Origin: Paramacrobiotus metropolitanus
Lineage: Eukaryota > Tardigrada > Eutardigrada > Parachela > Macrobiotidae
NCBI RefSeq assembly: GCF_019649055.1
Contig: NW_026570350.1
Coordinates: 248,001 to 312,000, forward strand
Reading direction: 5' to 3'
DNA length: 64,000 nt
Shown: one piece after another, positions 1 to 12,800 of the stretch
How the letters are laid out: every line of letters begins with the position of its first letter
Position numbering within the stretch: position 1 is the stretch's first letter
Position numbers and translations under genes: made by a program
Notes under the pieces: model-generated
What the model was told of the DNA's origin: nothing
The model's database searches: none
The model's input: the letters and a program-made list of their open reading frames with translations, nothing else

Positions 1-328
1 TATTTACCGCTTTTATGTTAATAATTGTAAGATTGCTCACAGAGTCACATGTGCGTAATTACATTTAGTCGTGCACTACGATTTTATTTACAGATCTACC
101 ACACCCATCATCCGCGCGTACCACCATGCTTCTGTACTGCTGTGTACCTCAGTCAGATGACTGCAACATGATCCCACCCTGCTCGCATAAACAATTTCCC
201 CACAGTTTCTCCCATTTCTGCAATAGCGAGTATTATACTTCCAAATCCCCGGAACTCTTATTAAACCAGTTGATCTCTCGATCTGCACTATTCCCCACTG
301 TTCTACGCCCTCCCAATGCAGCATCAGC

Positions 329-2831
329 ATGCCGGCGGAGGACACCGAGGAACCGCCAGCTCCCCAGCCGCTCATCCCGCACTACTACTACCGCTGGATG
401 CAGGTATGTGGATTTCACCCGTATTCTCTCTCCCACACCCCCGGGCTCTCGCGGTCCGACCTCCTGTGGATGCTGTGGAGCGGCGGGCTCTTCATCCTGC
501 AGGCCATCCTCCTGCAAATCGCCGGCGCTGTCATGTGGGACGTCAAAGGCGACGAGGTCAGCAAGCTGGACCACTACGCGCTGATCCAGTACACGTATAT
601 CAACATGTTCCTGGCGCAGTACCTCATCATCGCCATCCTCTGCGCCGTGCAGATGAAGAACCTCTATACTCAGGTGAAGCTAGGGGTCAAACCACAATTC
701 TTAGGTTTTAAATTTCAAACATCAAATCAAATTAATTTTTCTCATTTCAAAATCAACGAGACCCTCGCGTGCTCTACTCTGTAAATGGGAAAATCAAGTT
801 TTTTTAAGTTGTGAGAAAGGTCACTTTGATGCAGCCAAAATCGGTCGCTGCGTATAGTTAATTTGCTACGGCCCCGAATACTTTGGAGCGCTCAACATTT
901 TCGTACAATATTTTATGGAACCATTTTTAAGGGAAGAAAAGACTGCATTTAACAAAGATTTGACGAAAGGCCGTCGATAAAATGATAAACATAGACGGGT
1001 TATCATTATTTTAATCAGTCAGTGGCTTAAAGCGAAAAATTTCCGAAAACACTGTTTAAAAAATCGCTTCTTATTTTTCAAATTTCGATTAGTTTTTCAA
1101 AGTTCGTTTCATTCTCAGGTCATTTCAAAAATGATTCCGAAGTGTTTGAGTTTCACCCTTAGGTAGAGCTAGAGGTCCGCTCCTATCTCTGCTTCCCCAA
1201 AACCTTACGGAAACTAGACCGCCGGTGGAGGGCGACCGCGGTATACAACGTGACCTTTGCCATATCCGGCGCCATGACCGAACTGATCTACAAAAGCGCC
1301 ACGGAGCCTTCAGACTACTGGTACCGCGACCCTCTATCCGTGTGGGGCTACCCCGTCCGCAATTACGTCGCCCAAATCTTGCGTTTCATCCACAAATCCT
1401 CCGTGTACTGTGCCATCACGGTACCCTACGGGATCCTCATTACGCTGGCCCTGCATCTGCGCACCGAGTTCCAAGTGATTGTGCGGATACTTGGCGAGTT
1501 CCCGGAGCGGGAAATTGCGTTTGAGGCGTTGCGGTTGCGGTATCAGCGGTTGTTGTTCGCCAAGGATTTGTTGAGTGACACGTTCGGGGTGTTCATTGCC
1601 GTTGACTGCTTCTGTGCGCTGCTGACGTGGTGTGCGTTGGCCAGTGAGACGTTACATTTTGATGCGGATCATACGGATCGCACGCTGCTGATCTCCTCGT
1701 CGTTTATGATGATCAACAGTATTGTGCTGCTGCTGGCGCTGACGCTGTTCTTCGATACAGTAAGTGACGTGACCTTTATGACCTTAAGGGTGTTTCCTAT
1801 ATTGGGTCAACAACTGTAGTTATTTGGAATTTTTTGTTTATTTCGGTAACGTTACGTTGTTATATAAATATTTTTATAAAGGTCACCCAGAGACTGTAAC
1901 GAGGTTTTAAAACGATTGATTATAGTAGTAAAGTTTCGCTCAAATTTTGGAAGTATAACCTTTGCCGAATATATAGTATCTAAAGATTGCTGACCGAAAA
2001 AAACAAGTTTGTGGCACTATTATATTGACTTAATGTGCTATTTTGCTGAGTTTGGTTTAAGTGTGCCTTGGAATAAATACTGAGTAATGGGACAAATAAA
2101 GTTTAATAAGAAGCCAATGCGTATGTTTAATACTCGTACATTGTTTACGATTAATACTCGTATGTTTAATACTCGTACATTGTTTAATACTCGTATGTTT
2201 AATACTCGTACATTTCCCATGACTTGGAATTTTTGAATATGTTTCTTGCTCTCGGAAACAGGTATCCGCTGTTCAAAGGGCATTGCGAAGGATTGTTATC
2301 AGTGATCCCGCACCGGAAATCCGTGATGAATGTGATAAATTTATTGGCACCTGCAACGCTTTCGACCGGGCCTTCAGTGCCATGGGATGCTTTAGTGTTA
2401 CGCGGGAATATATTCTGGCTGTATGTCATTAATCCGCGTACCCTGAACAAACGCGTACCCGCGTACCCGTAATTACAAACCGCGTACCCTGAACTGAACG
2501 TTTAACATTGCTCCGGAAGATTTTTCTTAAGGAGCCCCGGATTTCGGGGTTTTATGGCAGTCACACTAATTACTTAATTCTATATAGTATTATGGATTTT
2601 GATTTTTGAATACTTATCAATTTACGGTAATGATGTGCGTCGATTGCGTTGTGTAACTCAGTTACAACTTGTTTGCAGCTGATGGCAATATTCTTGACCT
2701 ACCTCATCCTCATCTACCAAGCCCGGGATGTTCAAGTGAAGGTTAACGCCATCATGCGCAAAGATGACATACAATATCACAGCTTAGCCGATATTATCCT
2801 GCTCAACGCCACGGCTATCCCCCGAAAATAG
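329..2831 (+). CDS. Gustatory-receptor-like seven-TM chemoreceptor, copy 1 (4 exons)
   Basis: Model: join(329..673, 1163..1759, 2262..2420, 2679..2831), 417 aa. All junctions are GT-AG and phase 0. The protein opens with an aromatic motif (HYYYRWMQVCGFHPYS) and has about seven hydrophobic segments. It ends with a short exon bearing GCFSVTREYILA, then TYLILIYQ, the TYhhhhhQ-type signature of the last TM of arthropod gustatory receptors. Length (about 400 aa) fits the family. These receptors are plasma-membrane ligand-gated channels of sensory neurons; the ligand cannot be predicted. The minus-strand gene at 3126-5619 is a paralogue sharing the last three exon boundaries and an identical 159 bp penultimate exon length. 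Copy 1 has one extra intron after LYTQ. The start at 329 is the first ATG of the frame. I am fairly sure of the family, less of the N-terminus. Confidence 0.78.
2121..2213. repeat. Minisatellite in receptor intron 2
   Basis: Alternating GTATGTTTAATACTC and GTACATTGTTTAATACTC units repeat about three times. The core TTTAATACTCGTA recurs with small gaps. The array lies inside the intron between exons 2 and 3 of the plus-strand receptor gene, about 50 bp upstream of the 3' splice site. Confidence 0.85.
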
Positions 2832-3125
2832 CCATGCTCTACGAAAACTGCGTGGTTCCGGTTTCATCGTTTTATTGTTTGAACAGATGTTGTTTGCGCA
2901 TTCGAATATCGGTTTCCTTATGTGGAATTCACCCTGAACGATGAAATCTGCATTATTTCCTCAATGTGGGAAGCGCTCGTTATGTACTAAACGAATAAAT
3001 TTTGCAAATATAGGTACTGCTACTAAAGCGTGGAAATCAATAACAAAAACAACGACATATTGATATAAGCGGATGTCAAAATATCCGTGTGTCACCCAAA
3101 ATAATACACCAGCAGGAAGATTGCT

Positions 3126-5619
3126 CTACGCTAAATGGCTCGCGTTTGTCGGATCGATAACTGTGCGCAGTGTGCGAAGATCCAGTTTCTGATCGCGTGA
3201 CTGGTAGATCAGTAGAAAATACGTCGCAATTATCCCGATGACCTTTATAAAACAGTTATATTACGTTTTCGTTATCTTAGAATTAGAAGCAGGACCTAAG
3301 TGAAGAATTTTTTAAGGACGGCATTACACAAACCAGTTGTAAAGGTTTCTTCGCTAAAGTTATTACCGCAACGACGAGGTGCCGTTGTTAGATAAATGCA
3401 TAGTACTTACAATCGTAACATAATCTCGGTTGACGTGAAAGAATCCCATTCCGGTTATGACACCGTCATCATTCTCGCAGCGCTGGACAAAATTCTCTAC
3501 TAGTTTTTCCACTCGTTCGTCGGTTACCACGGTTAGCAGGCGTTTCATTGACCGTTTGATGTCTTTTGCCTACGAAGCGCAATTCGTCAGCAGTACATAA
3601 TTTTCTCCAGTATTTCGCTGATCATCGGCTGATTACGTTACTTAATGAAAACTTATGACACACGAAAACTCGTATTATTGACTAATAAAACTGGGGTAAC
3701 CCAAAACTGCATCAACCACAGGGCGTAACTCAGCGCACGCATGTCGGCGCTGGGAAAACTGGAAAATATTACCAAAAGCAAAACTACCAGTACGTGAAGC
3801 CCATCATCGACAAACAGAAATACAGTATATTGGTGCAGGTCAGACTGCAACTATCATACCACAGAGTTTTATGCACCAGAACCTACGTCTGCAGTACGTA
3901 GGTTCAGCTTTTTCACTTGACCACTGGTTCTATGTTTCGGCTGTTGTATACAAAATTTGAGTGCTTAAATGGCTACCCAACGTTTTCGCCACTTTGTACT
4001 GTTGCCCGCGGTCAAAATATCTTTAAGGCGGAGTATATCATTCTCTAATAGCCAAAAAAACAATATTTTGAGTTTAGATTCTCTAATTGTGCCCAGGGCA
4101 GCTATTTCGCTTCCCACTGGAACTAGTACGTTGCGATGCCGGTCGCTGTATTCTGCTCGTGGCCGATACGAACTGACCTTGTCGCTGAAGCGAATTAACA
4201 CCACCAGATCCACGATAAAACACACGAACCCAATCCCGCCCACCATACAGTTGACCCAATTCACCGCATCCCGCTCTAGATTCAGCAGCTCCCCCATGAC
4301 AGCGATCCACGTCAGGAACAGGATAACGCAACGCAGGAACACCAACGGCCCGAACAGCGCATCTACCTCCTGTACAGAGTATACCAGTTGCCCGTATAAA
4401 CGCTGCAGTCGCGGTATACTTTTAATCATCTCGTCGGGTTTGACGGCAGCTAAACTGAAGTATTCCACTTCCTGGCGGATCGTGTCGAAGCTCTTCCCCA
4501 GATAGTGCACCATGCCGAAAAGCACGCCATACGGCACCGTACAGTTGCAGCTTAGAACGATACCCTGAAAATAATGTTCAGGAAGAAGCTTTTTAAAGTT
4601 TATCCTTCTCCGCTGCAATCATAATAAAACCGTAAAGAAACCAGGTCAACCAAAGAAATCAAAGAAGCCTGTGAAATCTAAGGAACTTAAGTAACCTAAT
4701 AACTGAGAAGCCTGAGTACCTAAGAAAACATAAGAAAGTACAAGAAACCTAGAGAAGGCTAAGAATCCTGACGAAACTATACCTAAGAACACAAGAGTAG
4801 CATAAAGTTTGTTAAAACAATTTTAAGCCAAAAAAATCACGAAATTAAGAGCTGATATTTGGTAGGTATTTGCACCCAGAATCAAAATTTTATACTGTTT
4901 TAAAAAAAACGGCAAAACCATATTTGGCAAAATAATGTTAACTATCTTAATAACAAATTTCGTTATCGAAATATTTTTTGTTGTGCATTTCGTTTTCAAA
5001 TCAGACTGCATTTTGTTTTCAAAAACGTTTAACACGGTTTGCCGTTTAACTTTACCTGGAAGATCAGCGCCGCGAAATGCATGTAAAAGCTCACGCCGGT
5101 GTCGTTCTCATTACCGGTAGACAGAACGCGAAACACCGGTTTCTTCCAGGTTTGGGTGCTCTGCAGGCGAGTATCAATATACGGCGCCACCATCGCCACG
5201 ACGTTGGCGACAACAAACACCCACGTTACTCCTACCAACACCGGCCAGACGCGGGTGGTCGCGCGGACCGCGGGAGGGACCACGGAATAGACCAATCGCG
5301 CCACCGTATACAGCCGGCGCATCTGGACGACGCACAGGACCGTGATCAGCCCGCCATGAATGTACAGGGTATTGGCGAACATAAACTGGATGACGCTGAA
5401 GAGCTCCAGATTCTGCAGCTGGGTGGCGTGCAGCCCGTACAGAAAGAGGATGCTGGCGCGCATGAGGAACAGGAAGATGACAAAGATGAAGAGCGACCAG
5501 AGTTTGAGGAGGATGGCATAGTGGGTGGTGGGCGGGACGCTGTACGGGAGAATACCCAGGATCTGCATCCACCGGTAGTAGAACATGGGGATGATGGTTT
5601 CTTTTGCCGGTGACTTCAT
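3126..5619 (-). CDS. Gustatory-receptor-like seven-TM chemoreceptor, copy 2 (4 exons)
   Basis: Model: complement(join(3126..3242, 3411..3569, 4178..4564, 5056..5619)), 408 aa, all junctions GT-AG and phase 0. It begins MKSPAKETIIPMFYYRWMQI, parallel to copy 1. It shows CTVPYGVLFG in the middle (copy 1: AITVPYGILI), GFFHVNRDYV at the end of exon 3 and TYFLLIYQ in exon 4, the gustatory-receptor signature. Where copy 1 has an intron after LYTQ, this gene reads straight through LYTVARLVYSVV. The two genes converge, with only about 295 bp between their stop codons. A family receptor is a multipass membrane ligand-gated cation channel in chemosensory cells; its ligand is unknown. Its second intron (3570-4177) contains an extra exon-like piece, listed separately. 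Confidence 0.78.
3660..3846 (-). pseudogene. Orphan receptor-like exon inside an intron of copy 2
   Basis: On the minus strand a good acceptor (ttgcag at about 3847) opens a frame encoding two hydrophobic stretches (VLVVLLLVIF and LSYALWLMQFW) before a stop at 3653. Its pattern resembles the last two TM segments encoded by exon 2 of the host receptor gene. The host gene is already complete without it, so this is either an alternative exon or a relic of a duplicated receptor exon. Resemblance is by hydrophobic pattern and position, not by strong residue identity. Confidence 0.35.
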
Positions 5620-5676
5620 TTTAGCAAGCTCTTAAAATGAGAAACCAAAATATCCTGATGAAGCAAATGCGTCTAT

Positions 5677-5832
5677 GCAAAAGCGTTTACGGAAAAAGCG
5701 TTTACGCAAAGAAACGCGCTTAACGCAAAAAAAAACATTTACGGAAAAAGCTTTTATGAAAAACGTTTACAGAAAAAGCGTTTACGGAAAAAGCGTTTAC
5801 GAAAAAAGCGTTTACGAAAAAAGCGCCTATGG
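5677..5832. repeat. 15-bp minisatellite upstream of receptor copy 2
   Basis: About ten diverged tandem units of AAAAAGCGTTTACGG. The array starts about 60 bp upstream of the minus-strand receptor start codon, so it may sit in or next to its promoter. Reading frames through it encode only KRLRK or NVYRKSVYGKS-type low-complexity peptides. Confidence 0.9.
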
Positions 5833-6827
5833 AATTGTACCAGAACTGTGTGCAAAAGGGTTTATGGAGGTGCACTGGAAAAAGAGCTTGAGAAAGCTTA
5901 ATCGGGGAATGTCGTCCCTGAATTTGTTCACCATTTAGAGCGGCATCGGTTAAATCGATAAGTTGGCAGTTGTTCATTTGACCCGCTGCTGTGAACTGGG
6001 CCGCAGTTGACATATGACAAGTGTATGCCGGTAGGTGCCGTTTAAGCGGCAAACTACATTCTCTTCGGCAGTTCAGGTTACATTCGGTGGACAGTCTGCC
6101 TGGATTGAAGTCGGCCCGAAACTTAGCACCGGAACGACAGTGCCATCTGACCACACTTCCGGTAATCCAATATATGTTTTTACGGGACAATTACACAAAC
6201 CTAGGACGGAAATGTTTGTACTCGGTCATTTTTTACCGTTTTTTTTGCGCCGGTTTCCGGTTGCGTGGCCACTTGGGATTACCGAGAACCGAAACAAGTT
6301 GTCAAGCTCTCTTATTTGACTATTTGAGTACGGCAATCAATTTGCACAAACTTTTATAAAGCGTTTAAGTTTAAGAGTTGTTAAAAGAAATGATGCAGCT
6401 GTTGTAGGAACTTTGAACGCGCATTGTAAGAGGACGAGTATCATTAACGATTTTGGTTGTTTTTTCAATGTTTAAATGAGTGCTTTTTGTTAGTGGCAAG
6501 AGCACAAGCATTTTGTTATGTGTGGTGGCTGTTGCCTATAAAAATATTACTTTTATTACTCATAATCTGTACATATAGCGCCGATGGTAAAGATCACATC
6601 TTAATGTACTGATTAATATTCCCATTTCCAGATTACAATTGCGGCTAATCTCGGTTCGATGTCGCTCATCCATTGACAGTCATTTGAATCGTTGCATCAC
6701 GGCAAAGTTAAGCATATATAAATGATAAATATATCACTATCAACTACTATCAATATCAAGTTATAAACCCAAAACTTACAGTAATAAACGCCTTCCAGTA
6801 ATACCGGTTATTGTACTGTAAACGGCA
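5833..6827. other. Intergenic, no gene seen
   Basis: This roughly 1 kb stretch lies between the minus-strand receptor start and the 3' end of the minus-strand TPR gene. ORFs on both strands are short, overlap each other and show no recognisable domain. It should contain the 3' UTR of the TPR gene. Confidence 0.5.
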
Positions 6828-9800
6828 TCAAAATGTGTTGCGCAATTTAAGTAGCTGCTTCTTCAGTTCCACATGCATCCGCGCCACCATCTTCCGGTCA
6901 GTTTCGGTAAAACCTACAGCGTCTGTCGAGACCTTACCGATATCCGCTAGCGCTTCCTTGTACAATTTCGAGTTGTTTCTGAAAAGCGGAATTTGAATTA
7001 AACCGTAAAGAATATGCAAATTTTGAGCGTACATAAGCAAGACATCGGTTCATATACGCCAGATTCCGGTATCGCTCGTCTGTCCCCTTAATAAGCGCCG
7101 TGTAATACGGGATCGCCTGTAACGGTAACCGATTACACATGATTGATAAAAACGATTGTGAGTGTTGGCGACCTTTCCGGTGTAATTCAGCAGCATATTC
7201 AGTCCGCCAATAAGAAACTGCGTTTCGGCCTTGGATGTGGCGACATGGCAGGCTTTGCGAAAAGCGTGCTCGGCGTCGGTTGGCAACTTCATCACCTGCA
7301 CCAAATATGGTAGTTCGGTTTAGTAATGATTTTTCAATCTCGCGCGTCGTCGGTTATTGGCTGACCATTTTGAAATATCCGTAAAAGATGTAGAAGTATT
7401 CATCCATGTACTGGCTGTTGGCGGCTGCTTGAAGTATGCTAAAGGAACTGGAATGTTCGGACGCCAAAAACAAGGAGGTACCCAGGGCTCCGTAGGTGGC
7501 ATTGCGGCACGGAAGATCTACATGCGACCACGCCGTTATTAATAACACTGTAAACATATTATACACACGCGGCACGCCAATAGAAATCTAGCAAATATTT
7601 TACGGATATTTATGCTTTTCGCAGTCATAACGCTTTTGCTATATGACTTCGTAAAAGAAGCGCCCGCCACATGCCAGTCCTCGCATGATCAAATTCGTTG
7701 CTAGTAAATGCTTGCTAAAGCTGGTTGATAAGCAGCAGCGTGTATCGTATATTACAATGTCATAAGTAATGCATTCAAAACGTTTCGCATGCAAACCACA
7801 TTAAAATACCTGCTTTTCCAAAGCTGTGCAACATATCGAAAATCAGTGCGGCTTGCGCAAAACGTTCTTTCCAGTAGAACACCACACCGGAGTTAAAGCG
7901 CGCCAGGTAGTGTTGTGGATACATGTGGATGATTTGTTGCAGGATAATTAGCGCCCGGTCATACGTTGCCGGATGTGAACGATGAAATCCGGATAACGCA
8001 AAGATCATCTGTCATAAACGAAATGTTTGATAAATAGGTTTCGTCTGTTGACGAACGAGCAAAGCCAGATTTCTGCGAAAAGCCCGTACCCAGAGCGTCG
8101 GATGCAATTCCAGTCGCACACCGCGCTGATGTATCACAGCGGCAGCGCACTGCGGTCCATTCGCTCTGCAAATTTAGATCCAACGGTTTCTGAATTTTAA
8201 ATACAGTATGCTGAAAATGCAGGCAAAATTACCGCAAAGTCGTCAAAACCAGGCATTTGGTCAGGTATACATTGTTGGGAAACTGTCGTGCTAAAATGAT
8301 AAAATCGTTGACCGCGCGGTTATTCATGCCAAACTTCCAGAACGTCCATCCCCGAATGCACAACAACTATCAACGCAGCGGTTTATTCGCATTTCAAAAA
8401 CGAAGCCGGCTAAAAAAGCGTAAATACCCAATTTAGTCGGGTAGCCCATGGCAGTGCAGACGTTTTCAAAAACGCTGTCAGCGCCTAGAAAAAAGTCACT
8501 AGAGATATAAATTATGGATTTATTCAGCTGCTGCTCCTAAGGTACCGGCTTATTTTGGTGTAAAAGCAGGTAGCAGTAGCCGATGGCCGCCCAGCATAAA
8601 CCGCTCTTCGGGTAGACTTCGCAGCATTTTTGAAAGTCGTTCAGTGCACTGGATGCTGCTCCGAGTTTCGCTCTGATGCAGGCTCTACAAAACACCGGCA
8701 AAGACGTCATCTTAATAAAATCTATCCAGTAAAGCAGTAACGTACCGAAAAAAGCGCGCTTCGTAGAACGTCGGTGCCAATTTAATAGCGGCCGTCAGAT
8801 ACACCACAGCCTTCTTGTGGTTCTTGCGCTGATAGAATACGCAGCGCGCCCACGCGTACCACAACTGCAAATGCGAAGAGTAATAACCGATTATTTATGA
8901 AATGTGTGTGCCGGATACGGCGCTTACCATACAGTTATTTGGATCAGATTTGATACACTGCTGGATCAAGGTAATCGGCAGAGGCTTCTGCTCCCAGTCG
9001 AATCCGCATTCGTACTTGATAAATGCTAACCATGCGGTGAACTATCAAAATTAACGAGAAAATTAACGGTTTTGTTTGTAGTAAATAATTATTATCAGTA
9101 AACAGCACGATAACATTGCTTTAAGTACTATGCTGGTAACGCAACGATCTTACTCGGAAGTCTCCATCCCATTTTTCCCGGCCGATCGTGCACATTTCGT
9201 ACGCTGACTGATAGCGTCGCTGACGTACATGCATGAGAATCTGCAGGAAAACCAGTGTGCGCAAACTGCAATCGATCCCATCACGTTGAGGTACCGATAC
9301 TTTCTACGAAACGTATATCGTTAAAAAACGTCGCAAACAGAGGAGTACATTTTGTGCCACCGTTGATTTCGAAGCTTGTTGGAGACAATTGCGGGATGAG
9401 GAAAAGTTCCCCCTGCTCCAGAATATCCGGGTTGCGATGACCAGAAGCTTCGGATCGCTAACCAGTTCCATGGGGTGACAGCTTTGCAGCTCGCAAAGCG
9501 CCTATGAAAATCGGTTAGAAACCAATCAGTTTGAAGGTACATCGTGAAATTTAACTAATATGAACGGAAATAATGAACCTGATCGATATCGCCCAGTAGC
9601 AACTGCACGCACACCCGACGTATTCGATTTTGTTGGGATTTCTCTGTTTCGAGGCATGAAATGTATGACCTTTAAAAACAGATCACATTGTGAGTGTTGG
9701 CTTGCAAGCAGTGTACCACTTAGTCTTAGAAAGTTATTCTGTTTCCGTCGGATACGAAACAACATGGGTGTAATAATTTTAATCAGTATGTTTTACAAAA

Positions 9801-12800
9801 GCCAACGTTCACATGATCCAGATGAACAATCCATTCCAGTCAGACCAAATTTTAGACCAAATCCCTTCCAGTTAGACCCAATTGCAACAAACTTAGATCA
9901 AATTTTCACATTATGGCCGCGTGCACGGGTAAACGCGGGTGTTGCCTGCGTGCATGGATGACCTTTTGGGACCGCACGGGTTTTGGCTGCGTGCACGGGA
10001 TTCCTGCACGGGTCATTTATCTATTTTTAAATTTATTTATTTAAAACTTTTATTATTAATTATACTTTTTGGTATTCTTTTATTTCGCAATTTTCTGCAT
10101 AATTACTGTGGAACTTGACTCACTTAAACAGTTAAACCATAATTTTTCAACAAAATACAGTTAGTAGTACCGCAGATTTTATTGTACACAGTAAATATTA
10201 TGTTAATTGGTAATAGTTGTCAGTGCAGTGCTATGAAGTACTTGAAAGTCACAGTAAGAAAAATCGAAGACGGCAATTTCTGTAACATTCGCTACGGAAG
10301 AAGGGAAATAGTTTAGTTCTTTTAAGGAATTTGTGCTATTTAAAGACGAATATGAGCTATTTAAAGAGAAAAAAATGCCAGTAACTATTCCCAGAGTACG
10401 ACACGAGAAAAACGAGTCAGAAAAGCGGTAGAAAGACCTGTTGTGACTGACCAGTGAATTAAACGTGAGAAAAACTACGTATAAAATCATGTTACCATCA
10501 AAATTCGAAAGACGTGAAGAAAGTTAAAAACTGCCAACATGTAAACGAAAAACACTGAAATTTGAAATACCGTGCACGGAGCCAGTACCCGTGTTTTGCA
10601 TCTACCAAATTTTAATGGCACAACCGGCGAAAATTGTGCCCACAAAATAAACCGGTTTTCAGTCTTGCGCGCATAAAACCGGTTTTTCCGCCGGCTGCGC
10701 TGACTGAAGCACTGTGCCCACTGCCCACACGATAAACCAGTGTTTCAGTCTGCACGCATTAAACCGGTTTAGCCGCCGGCGGTGTTGCAACACATAAACC
10801 GGTTTTGCCGCCGGCTGTACTGCACGAAAAGACGTGCTGCGCCCACACTTTAAAGCCGTTTTTCTGTTTCACACCCAAACCGGTTTTCCTGCCAGCTGTG
10901 CTGCACTGCATGAGGCCAGGTGTGCTCGTTGTCAAAGAATGCTGAACGCTTATCTGACAGTTTCTCCGAAGCCACATGTACCGTAAATGATGCGCATTTT
11001 GTGGCATTTCTGGGTAAGTCTGATTACTACAGTGCCCAACCCAAGGCGCGTTGACCGATGGACTGATAACTGTACACTTGCGGAATGCAAACATACGGAT
11101 ACATTAACCAGCAGACAAGGAAGCATTTGCCACAGCGCGCGTTTTAATTCAATCAGTTCATGCAGATTCATCACGACGCGACGGCGCATGTACAGGATGC
11201 AGTAGCATACACTACACAGACTGTACACTGTTACACAGACTGTCACACAGACTAGTATACAGACTAGTAACACAGTACAACACGGAAATTATTAACATAC
11301 ACGACAATTATCGCATAGAACATAGACAAATTAAAAAAATTCTGCACCAACGCTACAGTTCTCCCTGGACAGTGAAGGCTTGGCCGTTTCCCAGTTCAGC
11401 GGTGATGGTGTACGCTTTCACCTTTCTGTGGGAAATCGGTTGCAGCAGCATCCGCAGAAACTCTTCCACAGACGGCGGTGTGGCAGTGCTGGGTTCGTTT
11501 CCAGGCACAGACGGTGGAGAAGACGGCCGCATGGATCCTCCAGCGGGACGGGACACGGTTTCTTCACCGGGAGCCATGACGAGTTACCGCAGCAACTGGG
11601 AAATGAAAATTCCAAAACAGCGAGTTTAAACCGAAGAGCCGCGCGTAAAATAATGAAAGAAAATTATCGAGCTGTGCCTTCGAAAATTGCAGACTGCCAA
11701 TTTTAGCGAAGCCAGCCGATGCTAATCGTAGCGTGTGCAGTCGACGCTACGTCAGTCATTGCAAGGCGAATCAAACAGCCGCTACAGATTAAAGGCTGGA
11801 TCTAAAACGATATTTTGCGTGTTGATTGGCGGACGCTCCCAACATCGCGCTCTACGTCAGCACTGACGCGCCCGTTTTTCACAGTAAGCATCTTGCACAT
11901 CTCGAGCTGCAGATTCGGAAAAAGGATATGTCGTCATCATTCAGCAGCGCAAACAATTTATCGCCCGCCCAGTAGGTTGGCTGATCAAAATTTTAATGAC
12001 GAAGCGGGCGTTTATTTTTTCACTGAACACAGTAGATAGTATCTAACTACAGTAATAAAACCGGTTTTGTGTCTGACGTTTCAGAGGCGTTTGCACAGTT
12101 GGAGATACATGCTGAACGGTCGTTACTTTAATGAAACAGAATGGCTCTGTAAGTGTACTATGTATCTGGCAGAAAGGGAATACTGTATTAAATTGTATCT
12201 ACACGAACCGTAAATATAAGGCACCGTCTTCACGCTTTCCCAGTTTTCTCCAACATAATGCCTAAAATAACAGTAAAACGGCATTCCACCAGGAATTCCA
12301 GAAAAAATTACGAGTAAATCCGTTCTTACGAGAAAGACGTAGAACAAGGAATCGGGATATCCAAGCAGCATGGACGCTTCCGTCCACACATTCTGTGCTA
12401 GTGCGAACTGCCCCAACAAACGTGACTTAAAACTGTCCAGATATAATCGAAGTGCTAATTGGTCAAACTACCTTTTTTGCTCGATACAGCAGCATCGCCA
12501 GGGCGCGCATTATCCGATAGCGCAGCCACACCGTTTCGCTGGTTCCCGGTATAAGGCTAAGAGCCAGGACGAAATATGCTTCCGAACTGTAACGAGCAAC
12601 CACCTGTGCATTATTTCCTTCGAGACTTTTTAGATACGTTTCCAAGATTCCTAAACTTCTTAAGGTTCTTACAGATTTTCGTGAGATTTCTTAAGTTTTT
12701 GCATTGTCCTATACCGTCGTATACCTGCTAAGAACTTTGAATACGTTCTCAGAGTGCACCTACCGGAAGTACTCTTTCTGTGCATGATAGTGAACGGCTA

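Larger units (their letters stand above)
9502..12204 (-). other. 2.7 kb intron of the TPR gene
   Basis: This interval separates exons encoding ALCWRKLGKREDGALYLRF and ALCELQSCHP, which join to form one uninterrupted TPR motif at phase 0. It is by far the longest intron of the gene. It holds a decayed AACCGGTT-containing repeat array (10630-10900), a CACAGACTG short-repeat patch (about 11213-11276) and one small minus-strand ORF (11353-11577). Confidence 0.6.

Noticed and set aside
5720-6190. 156-codon minus-strand ORF
   Set aside because: Its C-terminus is the 15-bp minisatellite read backwards (NAFFVNAFSVN). No domain or splice context.
9560-9961. 133-codon plus-strand ORF
   Set aside because: It lies in the TPR-gene intron on the opposite strand and has no recognisable domain.
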